Positions 23,193-33,890 are shown, numbered from the stretch's first letter. The stretch is DNA of 64,000 nt from Brachynemurus nebulosus (GCA_035578155.1 JAPWDM010000012.1:16713619-16777618), one strand, 5' to 3'. Notes: generated by a model not told the origin, from the sequence alone. Numbers and translations are program-made.

Positions 23193-24681
23193 TATATGTA
23201 GCTCGTTTGCCCATCCATTGAAATCCATTAAAATATTTATAATGCTATAAACTATAAAAATGTTAAGCAAGCCAATATTGTATAGTACCTATATATTAGG
23301 TTGTTGCAGATGAAATGTCAGATAGTCCTCTGCTATCTGAGTTTTCATACTGACCTAATGTTCCGAAAGAAAAATTAACTGGCCTCAAAAACATAAATAT
23401 AAGTACTAGATATTGTTCATTTTGGTGAAGGTCTTCCAAAGCGGGTAAGCGCTTGTATATCGTTGTATCGAATGTTTTTGTCAGATCGTGTGTATACCGA
23501 GGTTAATCGAATATCAACCAATATCAATCAGTTGCACTTAAACGCTTGTGTCGTTTAATGTCCTAGTTAAGCGTCATCAAATTTTTTTGTTGGTTTTATT
23601 AAAAATTTTGACGGTAAATATTCTGTGACTAGTCACAAGCCTTTTTATTTATAATCTTTTTGGTATTACCGTATTATGTCATCATCATATGACTTTTAAT
23701 GTAGAAAAAGATAGACATGTATCGGCTTTTATTTTTCAAATTATTCAAAGTTAAGTCTTTCTGAGCAAAGCGAGTAGAAGCAAAGTGGTTAGACAAAATA
23801 GAAAAAATCTTAATGGAAAAAACTGTTGGAAGGGAAAAAAAAAATAAAAAGTCTTCTTTTTACGACGGAATGATGGAAAAAGCTTAAAAAAATATCTCTC
23901 TTTATGGTATTCCATATTTGTAAATAATAAACAAATATTTTACTTTGCAAAATACCACTTTTATTTTTTTTTTTATAAAAGTGGTATTTTGCAAAGTGAA
24001 ACAGACATAATTAGAGGATACATAATACAAACTTTCGAAAATCATTACCCCCTTCTGATGCAGTCGGGTAAAAATAAATTTCGTATAAAAATTTCTTAAA
24101 CGAACTTTCATTTTAATGTTCGATAACTAATCTATCTGCTAATATAAAAAAGATCTGCTTATCGAAGTCAAAAGCCACTCTTTTGGGCCTTTAATCTTAG
24201 CCTATGCGCTTTGAGCTATCTTCCCCTTTATTGTTGTTATTTCTAGGAAGTAATGTGGTTTACGTTCAGTAAACAAGAATGCCTATAAAGTATCATACTG
24301 AATCGATTTTATTTGCAACAACCTAAAAATAATATACTCAAATGAATATAGGTATTCTTTAATAAAATGTATTGCAGTAATAACTCATACGCTAGTATAA
24401 ATTGCGCAATATTTTTATACAGCTGATTTGTTTTAAACAACTAGATTATAAAGTTTCGTTGTGAAAAATGTTACATATTATTTACTAGTTTTTCATTTTT
24501 GCACACAGTTTATCAGTTTTCTAAATATTGTAGAGGCTGTTTCAAAAATATTCTCAGTCAACAGTATAGTTAAGTCATATTGTCATACAGGACTTGGACT
24601 GTAGATATAATTTGGATTTTCCAAGACAATATATTTTCGATTTGGAAATTTTGAAGTTATTTTTGAAAAATCGACATTTTC
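23193..24681. other. AT-rich spacer with a perfect hairpin
   Basis: No supported gene. It contains the 23-bp perfect stem at 23942-23997, annotated separately. Confidence 0.4.
23942..23997. repeat. Perfect 23-bp hairpin with T10 loop
   Basis: 23942-23964 and 23975-23997 are perfect reverse complements (ACTTTGCAAAATACCACTTT...), separated by ten T. The left flank TATGGTATTCCATATTTG recurs at 27473-27490 next to the same GTGGTATTTTGCAAAGT text, so this is one end of a small inverted-repeat element. Confidence 0.85.
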
Positions 24682-24685
24682 TTAA

Positions 24686-25577
24686 GGGGAGGTTTACTTG
24701 AGAGTCGTTAAAGAAATCGATTTTTTTTTTGCAGAAATTGGTAGCTAATTATGTGTAGAATATGTTCCCAAAGTGATTTTGCTGAAAGTAATTTAAGGGA
24801 AAGTTTACTTGAGATTTGATAAAAATATCGATTTCTTTTTTGCCGAAATTGATAGCAAATTATGTGTGGAATATGTTCCCAAAGTGATTTTACTAAAAAT
24901 AATTTAAAAACAAGATTCTTGCACATTAACCGAATCCAGCTTTCTATAAAAAAAAAATTCAAAAAACATAGTTCACGCAATAACGAGTATTAAATATAAA
25001 ATTTTGAAAATACGTTTCTTTATATATATTTTATAATATCTCGGAACTACATTTTTGGAGCTGGTGGACACGATAACTCAAAAAATATTCGATGGATCCG
25101 TTTTTTTAATTTTTTATTTTAAAGATAGTTCATTTCTTCGGCACCTCTACCTAAGTTCGATATTTTCAATATTTTTTTTTATTTTTAAATTTACTTTAAA
25201 GAGCGAAAAATAAGACAAAAATCTTAATCAAAATTTCAAACATCCGCCATTCTTTTTTTTTCAAAAATTTATTGATATTATAGGTAGAGGTGCCGGTACT
25301 CTTCATATATTTTATAAATCTTTTTTGTTTTTGGATATCGGTGGTTTATTACCGGCGCTAGGATGTCCACCAACAAGGCATTGGATTTTCTGATTGTCAC
25401 ACTGCACTATCTATAAAATGGACACTTTTTTATATTTTTCATTGAAAAAGTTTTTTTGTGTAGCTTAATACTTAATAAATATGTGTACAAAATTTGAAAT
25501 TGATATTTACTTCCGTTCTTGAGAAAAAAATTCTAGAAAAATACATAATTTTTAATGACTCTCGAGTAAACCTCCCC
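24686..25577 (-). mobile_element. TTAA-flanked inverted-repeat element, copy 2
   Basis: 892 bp, inverted relative to 20071-20964. Left flank TTAA (24682-24685); right flank GTAA, one change from TTAA. The ends are GGGGAGGTTTACTTGAGAGT and CTCTCGAGTAAACCTCCCC. No coding capacity: open frames on either strand are short and are not shared with copy 1. Confidence 0.8.
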
Positions 25578-25601
25578 GTAATCATTGAAATGTCAGCGCT
25601 T

Positions 25602-26533
25602 CACAGTCAAAAATTTTGTGTTAAAATTAACACATTTCACATGTCCAGAACGGTCCACTCAATTTTTTGTGTTATTTTAACACAAAGCATAGTTGTAAAA
25701 TCTTTACACAAGATTTGTGTCAATGATTAACACAAAAGAGGACATACATTTTATGTTAATTTTACACAATTACTTAGTTATAATTTTACCAGTAAATATT
25801 TTTTTTATTTATTTATTATGTAAATGAAAGGAAATAGTAAGAAATAATTTTTCAGTACTTAAACTTTTTTATTTAATTTTTCTAAAATTTTTGTAAAGAT
25901 TTGCACGATGATATTGGTGCATTTCACTTGGTATTTGATGAAAATAAGGTTGACGCAATACTCAAAAATTGTGAAGATCGTTGTCAAGCTGAACGTCGAA
26001 GACAAAATGAAACCACTATACTCTTCCTTCTTTACCTGATCTTCTTTGCCCTTTGAATTGAAGTAAATTCTACAAACAAAGAAAGAAATTCAATCTATAA
26101 TATTTTTAATTAACTTACCTAATCAATATATATTATCTATATAATTAAAACCAATTTAACTTAGAAATACACTTTTTATCTTAAAATATTCCGTCTTCAT
26201 GCATATACGAGTATATGTTTTTGTTGAATGGACAATTGTCGAATGATACTATATAAGTTACCACTACCCCCGCTCTTAACTAAAGCAGTAAATGCGCGCC
26301 AAACCAGTTTTTTGTGTGAGAAATACATAAAAAAAGGTATACTTAGAGACATTCTTCCAAATTACACAAATATTGTGTTAATTTTTGTTGTTCGAAACAG
26401 ATTAATATTTTTATTCTGTTAAATCAGAATTAACACAAACACTAAACGTTACATTAATAGTTGGGTTACTTACTGAACATAAAAATTTTAACCACTAATT
26501 TTTTTTACGCAGAACGCAAATTTTTTCATTGTG
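25602..26533. mobile_element. CACAGTG-ended inverted-repeat element, copy 1
   Basis: About 932 bp. It begins CACAGTCAAAAATTTTGTG and ends CAAATTTTTTCATTGTG. It shares inner text such as TTCACATGTCCAGAACGGTC and CTGATCTTCTTTGCCCTTTG with copies at 35813-36766 and 57463-58531. It is dense in GTGTTAA/TTAACAC words. Non-autonomous; no open frame. Confidence 0.75.
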
Positions 26534-26618
26534 TTTAGAGCAGCGCTTCTTAAACTATGTGTCGCGACGGTGTTTGGGGTCAATTAGCGAAATATTGGGA
26601 TTATAACGAAATATTTTT

Positions 26619-26689
<71 letters not shown>

Positions 26690-26726
26690 TGTTACCTAAT
26701 CAATAAATCATCTCAAAATATTTATA

Positions 26727-26863
26727 CAGGGTGTAAAACAAATAGCTCTCGTCCTTTTGCGGGGTGACTCATAGCACCCTGTAGACACTAAAACCGCAGG
26801 AATTTTTTCGGAATTAACAGTCACGTCACCCCTCCAAAGGATTAGAGTTATTTCCTTTACACC

Positions 26864-26913
<50 letters not shown>

Positions 26914-27050
26914 GGTGTAGAGGAAATAACTCTTCTCTTTTTGAGGGGTGACGCGACTGTTAATTCTGAAAAAATTCCTGTGGTTTTAGTGTCTACAGGG
27001 TGCTATGAGTCACCCCGCAAAAGGACGAGAGCTATTTGTTTTACACCCTG
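26727..27050. repeat. Two inverted 140-bp CAGGGTG elements around (TA)n
   Basis: 26727-26866 and 26911-27050 each start CAGGGTGTA and end TACACCCTG, and are near-identical reverse complements, joined by (TA)n at 26867-26910. A partial third copy lies at 33786-33890. This is a small TA-targeting inverted-repeat family common in arthropods. Confidence 0.85.
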
Positions 27051-27472
27051 TATACCTATCTTTATTTGGGGTCGTGAATGAAAAAGTTTAAGAGAAATGC
27101 TTGAAATGCCTGCTTTAGAGAAATGTTTAAAAACAACTCTTTAAATTCAAATAGGATTCTTGTAGCGTCGATTATTTCTACCATTTGTTGGAATAACATT
27201 AGATCGTGTAATATTAAGTGTCGTTTTTCGACCATTTGGTCTACCATGTATTTCAGATAAATATTGACACTTTTTCATGCATTAGAGAAATGTTTAAAAG
27301 CAATTCTTTAAATTCTAACGGGATTCTTGTAGCCTGGATTATTTCTACCGTTTGTTGAAATAACAATTGCTCGTGTAATATGAAGTATCGCTTTCCGACC
27401 ATTTAGCTGACCATGTAATTCAGATAAATATCGACACTTTATAATATTAATCGATTTGAGCGTTACTTTATG

Positions 27473-27598
27473 GTATTCCATATTTGTAAATAATAAACAA
27501 ATACTACTTGAAAATGAACTAACGGTTCGAAACAATATTGTCACAGTTTCAAAAATAAAAGTGGTATTTTGCAAAGTAAAGTATTTGTTTATTATTTA
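27473..27598. repeat. Small inverted-repeat insertion related to the 23.9-kb hairpin
   Basis: AAATAATAAACAAATACT near the left and AGTATTTGTTTATTATTT at the right are inverted repeats. The inner GTGGTATTTTGCAAAGT matches the stem at 23942-23997. It interrupts the tandem units of the surrounding element. Confidence 0.55.
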
Positions 27599-27815
27599 TC
27601 GACACTTTTTTACGCATTAGAGAAATGTTAAAAAGCAATTCTTTAAATTCAGATAAAATTCTTGTAGCTTGAAACCCCGCCATTTATTTTTTACCCAAAA
27701 AAGAGATTTGTCAAATTTTTTTACAATTATGAACATTTTTATAATTTACTTTAGTTCACACAACTTTCTATGGAACGGTGGGATACTTTCGCAGCCCGAT
27801 GTTTCAGAAATTCTG

Positions 27816-28620
27816 CTCTAAAATAATGATTTATATTCAACTCTACCGTCCGACAAATCCCTCAAACTGCGACCCTGATTGGCGCTATTCATTATATTAT
27901 ATGAATAGTATTTTTATACATTTTTATATTTCTTTTTTAGTGTGATTATATTAATAATTCATATTTTTAATAATATTTTCGTAATAAATATTGACTTTTA
28001 TTGTATTCATAGTATATTGTCAGTATTATTGAAATAGATAAAACGTATATACATATAGGCTTTTATGCTATTTTTTTTTTTAAATCCTATTTTTAATATC
28101 GTTTTACCTTTATTAATTTTTTTATATTTTTTTTATAATAACAGAAAAATATTGTCTGTTAATAGGTTCATTGTATATCGACTATTTTGTAAGCTGACTT
28201 TAAATATAAATGGACTGTCTACAAAAAATTTATTAATTACAGCGTGTAAAGTTAACCGTGGAGTATAGCTAAAAAAATTTGAACAAGCTGACAAAGATGA
28301 GTATAGATGAAAATTACAGTTTGAGCAAGTTATAGGTAACTCAAATTAACTCTAGATTCATCGGTTAGTCTATGAGACACATAAGAGTACGATTAGACCA
28401 GTCCGGGTTTTCCGATCATTTTCCACGAAAAATTGTGAAACCATAATGTACTTAGATACTCTATACAAACTCAAGTATAGTAATTTCTGAACAATTAAAT
28501 TTAAATAAATGTTGGTTTTGGACAAAAAAGAATTTTTGTCGATGTTTCGGCCAATTTATCAAGTTTCCCCGATCTATGCTAACATAATAAAGGAAGAAAG
28601 TTTGTTTATATTTTCGAAGT
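27816..28620. other. AT-rich spacer
   Basis: No gene or clear repeat recognised. Confidence 0.35.
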
Positions 28621-28629
28621 AAACTCAAA

Positions 28630-29345
28630 AAGTACTCAACAGATTTTGAAAATTTTTCACTGTTTGAAAGTCAAACTATTCCAGATTAACGCAGGATATA
28701 TTATATGAGTTCCCTTGAACCCTAGGGACTTAAAAAGCACCTAAAGTGAACTACCCAATCAATTTTGAACATTTTTTCATATTAATGCCGACTATGTCCT
28801 GGTACCCAAAAAGCATCCAAAATATATATTTTATTTTGAAATAACTAATATTGGAAAGGTTTACTTTGTGAAAATCCATATTAAAAAACATGGTCATCGT
28901 TGCTTTGTCACTTTTCACAACACATCGTATAAACACGAGTCGATTTCGGCCATTACGCCATCCTCAGGTGAAAACAAAAAAAGAAAGTTGTGTTTTTCAC
29001 CTGAGGATGGCGTAATGGCCGAAGGTCGACTCGTGTTAATACGATTTTTGTTGTGAAAAGTGACAAAGCAACGATCCCATCTTCTTAAATTTTGAAAATT
29101 TTTTCACTGTTAGAAAGTTAAACTATTCTTGATTGATATAGGCTATGTTACCTATATGCCACTATGTGGTCTCCTGGATCCTATCGACCCAGAAAGAGTC
29201 TAACCAGAACTACTACTCAATCGATTTTGAAAATTTCTTCACTGTTACAAAGTTAAACTGTTCCAAATTGATATTGGTTATGTTACATGACGTCCGCCAA
29301 GGTTTTGGGGACTCCAAAAGTTCCAAAATTGACTACCCAACCGAT
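28630..29345 (+). repeat. Degenerate ~130-bp tandem units split by a palindrome
   Basis: Four units, near 28640, 28765, 29090 and 29215, carry the core CGATTTTGAAAATTTTTCAC followed by TGTT...AAGTTAAACTATTCC and a TATAGGCTATGTTAC-like segment. The palindrome at 28894-29076 sits between units two and three and is probably a later insertion. Confidence 0.6.
28894..29076. repeat. Palindrome carrying two hammerhead-like cores
   Basis: Arms 28894-28975 and 28993-29076 are near-perfect reverse complements with an ~17-base spacer. Each arm, read outward from the centre, contains CTGAGGA, a GGC/GCC stem with loop, then GAA(A/G). The left arm on the minus strand has CTGAGGA (28961-28967) and GAAA (28944-28947). 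TTTTCAC before the first box can pair with GTGAAAA further out in the same arm. This is the box order of a hammerhead ribozyme, but one unpaired T precedes the stem, so the match is incomplete. Related sequences occur in terminal repeats of Penelope-like elements (family knowledge). Confidence 0.6.
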
Positions 29346-29611
29346 TAAAAAAAAAAAAAATTACTCTTGAGAAGGCAACTTGATTGGGCATTTATTTGAC
29401 TAGAAGCAATTTAACAAAAATATCAAAATTAATTTAGAAAAGTATTGGTTAAATACACCATACACCTCTACGTACAGGCAGTACTGGAATAACACGAATG
29501 AAAATAATTATTGTCAAATATGATTTTTTAATATCTTGAAAACAAAGATTTTATTCCTCGTGTTGTAGATATCCTAAATGCACATCGTTACACAATTTTT
29601 GTTTCACTGTT

Positions 29612-29671
29612 ACAAAACACAGTAACAAAGACTTTTATACAATTATAAAAGTCTTTGTTACTGTGTTTTGT
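29612..29671. repeat. Perfect 28-bp hairpin
   Basis: 29612-29639 and 29644-29671 are perfect complements (ACAAAACACAGTAACAAAGA...), with the loop CAAT. It is too regular to be chance in this composition. It may be the remnant of a palindromic miniature element or a small structured RNA. Confidence 0.8.
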
Positions 29672-30045
29672 TAAATATAAAACAATGGAACAATGAAATT
29701 AAATGATCCTTAAAAGCATTACACCATTTATTTTAATATAAGAAAACCTTTAAAACTCATACCTGTCTCTAAAAGAGCTCTAAAGGATTTGCACATGCAA
29801 TTACCACTATTTTAATTCTTGTTGTTTTAATAAAATTAAAAACTATTTTACTGTAAATTTAAAACTTTAATAATATCTGTAATTTAAAATAATTTTCAAG
29901 CTTACAGGAATGTTCTCTGAACTATTTATATTTTTTTTTTTTAATAAAAAGTATAGTTGGCTTTTAGAAATTCTCTTCTCCACTATTAAATAATGAATTA
30001 AATTAGCGTTTTTCAGGATTTATTTTATGTGTTATAAAGTAGCTA
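29672..30045. other. AT-rich spacer
   Basis: Nothing recognisable beyond T and A runs. Confidence 0.35.
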
Positions 30046-30640
30046 CAGTAAAGCACCAGTTTTGTCAAGAAAAAGTAGCCTCCAAAAGTGGTGTTTGACA
30101 AAAGTAATGCTTTTTGACCAAGGGCGATTCAGAAATATCGTAAGATTATGTTTTGAATTAAAATTGTTTTTTTTTTTTTTTTTTTTTTTAAATATTAATA
30201 AAAAAAAAGAAGTGAAGAATTAAAAATTATTTATCTCAGAAAATATATTAGGGAGTTTGCGCATATTACGTAAACGTTAACGTAGAGTTGTCAAAAGTAC
30301 GTATACCCTACGAATACGTTGTATACAGTTTGCGCACTTTTCTAATTTAAGTAGCTTTTTTAGTTTTTATCGATTACGGTCAAGTAAGCGCAAACTGTAC
30401 ATAACATATCCGTAGATACATACGTAATGACCGTAGTGAGATACGTATTGCAACGCGCATGTCAGGTTTTGAACTTGTTATTTCTTGCGCGAATATTTTA
30501 TTGCACAAGCATTTTTTTCTTATGAATTCAAATTTAATTGTTTGGCTGATATCGCTAATGTTAATGTGGTTAATGTTTTATAAAAAAAAAATTGGGAAAA
30601 ATCAAATAAAAATAATAATAAATAATAAAAGGCTTAAAAT

Positions 30641-31512
30641 ATGGCGAAACCTATTAATGTAGGTAATTTATAAAGTTTTTGTTTTATATTTATTGTTAAT
30701 CAATTTTTTAAATTTTTTATTATCATTTTGTAGAAGAGTAAAATATATTTCAATATTGAAAAAGATATTTTATTGTTAAAAGAATGTTTAAATCTAAACC
30801 CTTTTCAACTCGGCAATGATCAGTGGAAACAAGTGGTAAAAAATCTTAAAGATAATTATAGTATGGATATATCTGTGCGTACCGCCAAAGAGCGAATAAA
30901 TAATTTATTTCAAAAACTGCAAAAGGAAGACTTAATAACAAAGTTAGTATAATTAAACAGTGAACAAAAGCACACAAAAGTTAATTTTCTATATATTATA
31001 TATTCGTATAATTTTTCTTCTTTTTTAGATCTGGAACTGAAGAACAACATTCAGAACGAGTCCAACTTTTGTACGAAATCATGCAATTAAAAGATGAAAA
31101 CGTGATTGAAATTATATCTGAAGATCATCAAACTCAACAAAACAGCAATGAGGAATATTTTTGCATTGGTGAACGAGAGGAAATCATAGAAGAAAAATGT
31201 AAAAAAAAAAATGAAGTACACAACTTAAATTTTGAATCATAATAAAATTATTTTTTTACAGATGGGAATGATTCTCCTTCCATTCCAACTAAAAGAAAAA
31301 GACCCAAAAATTTCGAAGAAGAAATCATATTTAAAAAACATTTAAAAGAAATGGAATTAGAAGAAAAAAAATTAGATCTAAAACATAAAGAAAAAATGAA
31401 AGAGTTAGAAATCGAAGAAAAACGTTTAGAAATCGAAAAAAACAATAAAGAAATGTATAATGCTATGTTTAATTTAATAAATAAATTTTACGAAAAATTG
31501 GAAAATAATTAA
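30641..31512 (+). CDS. Harbinger Myb/SANT-like accessory protein, 4 exons
   Basis: My model joins 30641-30658, 30734-30942, 31029-31198 and 31262-31512 (648 nt, 215 residues plus stop). Every intron has GT..AG ends (for example GTTAGT..TTTTAG at 30943-31028), and all joins keep frame. Exon 2 encodes a SANT/Myb-like trihelix stretch (ILLLKECLNLNPF ... W ... RTAKERINNLFQKL), the pattern seen in Harbinger accessory proteins. Exon 3 begins with a KSGTEEQ-type segment. Exon 4 has a basic KRKRPK nuclear-localisation-like patch, then a long Lys/Glu coiled coil. In this superfamily the protein binds subterminal DNA and carries the transposase into the nucleus. The first, 6-codon exon is the least certain part. 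It converges on the transposase gene. Confidence 0.8.
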
Positions 31513-31691
31513 AGTTCAGAAGCCAGTTTATTTTTATTTTTTTAAATTTTTATGTAAAAGTATAAATTTTGAGAGAATTAGAGAATTGAATTCCATTATT
31601 TTTCAAAAAGTCCTTAGTGGCTTGTAGATACGTTACATTAAAATTGTGATTGGTAAAAAAAAGTTAATATTGTGTACTGATAAATGTATAT

Positions 31692-31709
31692 TTTATTTTT
31701 TTAAATAAA
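31692..31709. terminator. Overlapping poly(A) signals of the convergent Harbinger genes
   Basis: AATAAA on plus at 31704-31709 lies downstream of the accessory gene. AATAAA on minus at 31692-31697 lies ~33 bases after the transposase stop. Two signals within 18 bases serve the two converging genes. Confidence 0.5.
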
Positions 31710-31729
31710 ATAATATAAAATATTTTGCG

Positions 31730-32973
31730 TTACATATTATTTATATAAGATTCTAAAGAAGGTGGATAACATTGAAAATATGTAGATACTTGAGATCCAT
31801 AAATACAAGTGTGACAATTTGTTAATAAAGTGCTTACTACATATTGTTCCCTTAGCTTTTGTAGGAGTAATTTTTGATTTTTTTTAAAATCATTGAAAGC
31901 AAACAACTGCAATATTTTTCCAAAACCATACTCTAGGTGTACTCGTACAATGAACAAATCTTTATTAAATTTTTTATGATTTTCTGTGAAACATTGGTTA
32001 CTTTTAAACGGAACTTTAATGAATTTTTGATTGGAGTAGCCAGAATCTCCAAGTAAATAAAAGTTCGGACCATTAGGTACCAGAAACTTTTCTTTTAGTT
32101 CATCAACAATTTTAGAAATTCTAAAAATAGCAAAGTCATGTCTGTTTCCATTTATTGGTCCATCCAACCGTCCAATTAATCCGTTAGGAAATGCTACACT
32201 TTGATATTTTATAACATGGCATCTCTTATACCCACTGTATACTAATTTTTGTTTCCGACTAGGCCTACAAATTGGTCTAGCAGTACCATCAATAAATCCT
32301 ACAGCATTTTCGAATGGGCAATTTGCTTTTCTAAGTACCTTAAAATATAAAATGATTAGTTGACATGAAGTCAATCTTTTATAGCACACAAAACTATTTA
32401 CCTCAGCAAAATATTCTAAATTTTCTTTACATAACCATTTTTGATCTAAAGTTTCCACTAAATGTCTAAATTTCTGAAATATCCATGTAAGAACTGTATT
32501 AAAAATTCGAGATATTGTAGATATATTTCTTTTAAAAATTTTTTTTAAATCACACAAACGGTTTGGATAAGCAAGTCGTCTCAGTAATATACATAATCCT
32601 TCTAAACCTACAATATTTATTTATTTTATTTCTATAACTTAAGAGATCCATTACTCATGTAACATTAATTTATACTTGAAAATATAATCCTGTTTGTTGT
32701 TTTCATTTGGTCTGGCATATTTAAAGCTTTATGCAGTCGGAGCAAATTTTCTTTATCGAAACGAAATAATGCTACATATTCAGAATTTTCTAATTCATTA
32801 AAATTAAATTTTTTATATTTTAATTTGTTAGACTTTTGCTGCTGAATAAGTTTTTTGTACATAAAATATTCTTCTATATTTATTATTTTAAAAAAGTATA
32901 ATTTTCGTAAAACTAGAAAAGAAAAGAAAATTTGTGAGTTTATTGTTATTTTTATTTTATAAAATTTACTCAA
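31730..32973 (-). CDS. Harbinger (HARBI1-like) DDE transposase, 3 exons
   Basis: Model: exons 32973-32676, 32607-32402 and 32338-31730 (1113 nt, 370 residues), with introns of 68 nt (GTATAA..TTGTAG) and 63 nt (GTAAAT..TTTAAG); all joins keep frame. Length matches HARBI1-type proteins (~350). The N-terminal part has the typical FRFDKENLLRLHKAL segment, and exon 2 opens with a GLCILLRRLAYP-type helix-turn-helix region. The DDE_Tnp_4 catalytic residues are D185 (GFIDGT), D266 (LLGDSGY) and E304 (VHLEYGFG). The 63-nt intron is also open, so an unspliced form with 21 extra residues is possible, but splicing restores the family spacing before GFIDGT. The protein cuts and pastes the element with its SANT partner. 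The start could instead be an internal Met about 37 codons later. Confidence 0.88.
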
Positions 32974-33785
32974 ACTTTACCTTTTATATTCATCTTTGTA
33001 AATTTTAAGTAGGTATATACTTGTTTTTGTTGAATTTGAAATTTGAACTATGCCATATATGTACTTAACCTTAATTTTTGTAAGTTGTTCCAACGATTTC
33101 AACCGTACGTATGAACGTACACGAAGTCTTTCTACGTTAATCGTTACGTACTTTTGACATTTTTAACGTAGATTTTATATACGGTTTACGTTAGTGAACA
33201 CGAATTAAACGAATGCGCAAACTACTTGCAACGTAAACGTAGCCGTAGTACACTTACGTAAGTTTCTACGTAGGTTACGTACGTACCTCCGTATCAGCTA
33301 CGTATTTTTGACAGGTCGCTACGTTTACGTCATTGGATACGTTAGGAGCGCAAACTCCCTATTTTCATTTGTCGTTTTATTAATTTGCTTTTTAAACATT
33401 CTATGTACAATAATTAAAATCTACATTCCCACGATTCCCACGCTTTGAGGTCTGTTGTTGTTTGTCACTATCATTACTGGTATATTTATTTGTTTCTTTT
33501 GATAAAATCATGCGTCATGGTCTATTGCACATGGATTTAATATTTATGTACTTGACCTTTTTGATATAACTTTCCAAAAGTGATGTTGACTAATTTGATG
33601 CTCTCAAAAAATTTCCAAAACTGATGTTTCCATTATCGGTGCTATACTGTATATAAAAATATTTTTATTTTGAATTAAGGTACAAAATAGTAGTGTGGCA
33701 GTAGTTAATGTGAAAATATTTTTTTTACGAGAAGGTGGGGAAAAACAGCTCTTACACGGATGAAAATTTAATCCCATAATTTCTA

Positions 33786-33890
33786 CAGGGTGGAAAGTAA
33801 ATAACTCTCATCGTTTGCAGGGGTGACTGATAGCACCCTGTAGACACTAAAACCATAGAGTTTTTTTCGGAATTAACAGTTTGAGAAAAT
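33786..33890 (+). repeat. Partial CAGGGTG element
   Basis: CAGGGTGGAAAGTAAATAAC and CACCCTGTAGACACTAAAAC match the 140-bp units at 26727-27050. The distal end is missing. Confidence 0.7.

Larger units (their letters stand above)
26541..27815. mobile_element. hAT-like remnant carrying tandem units and nested repeats
   Basis: The left end CAGCGCTTCTTAAAC and right end (minus strand) CAGAATTTCTGAAAC share the CAG..TTCT.AAAC form typical of hAT ends. No clean 8-bp duplication was found. Inside are (TA)n runs, the CAGGGTG pair (26727-27050), and about three units of ~167 bp starting near 27117, 27284 and 27618 (GAGAAATGTTTAAA). The third is separated by an inserted repeat at ~27440-27598. A 61-codon minus-strand frame at 27062-27247 has no recognisable domain. 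Confidence 0.4.
30250..33360. mobile_element. Complete PIF/Harbinger DNA transposon
   Basis: 3111 bp. The 13-bp perfect terminal repeats AGGGAGTTTGCGC (30250-30262) and GCGCAAACTCCCT (33348-33360) are flanked by ATT on each side (30247-30249, 33361-33363). Subterminal regions of ~200 bp on both sides are packed with ACGTA/TACGT words. Inside are two convergent genes with GT-AG introns and open frames: a SANT/Myb-like protein on plus and a HARBI1-type DDE transposase on minus. This is the standard two-gene Harbinger plan, and nothing I see disables it. Confidence 0.93.
30046..33649. mobile_element. pogo/Tigger-like TA-flanked element, split by Harbinger
   Basis: The left end CAGTAAAGCACC (30046) and the right end, minus strand, CAGTATAGCACC (33649) are inverted repeats flanked by TA on both sides (30044-30045, 33650-33651). 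Related subterminal text (CAGTTTTG, CCAAAAGTG) follows on both. Without the Harbinger insertion it is about 490 bp and non-coding. The ends resemble those of pogo/Tigger elements. Confidence 0.7.

Noticed and set aside
25602..26533. CACAGTG ends equal the V(D)J recombination heptamer and recall Transib ends
   Set aside because: No nonamer at a 12/23 spacing, and flanks look like TA and not a 5-bp duplication, so the heptamer match is probably coincidence.
26867..26910. CRISPR-like or satellite array
   Set aside because: A plain (TA)n microsatellite between two inverted elements; no spacer-repeat pattern anywhere in the window.
27062..27247. hAT transposase fragment on minus
   Set aside because: 61 codons in a tandemly repeated region without any diagnostic motif.
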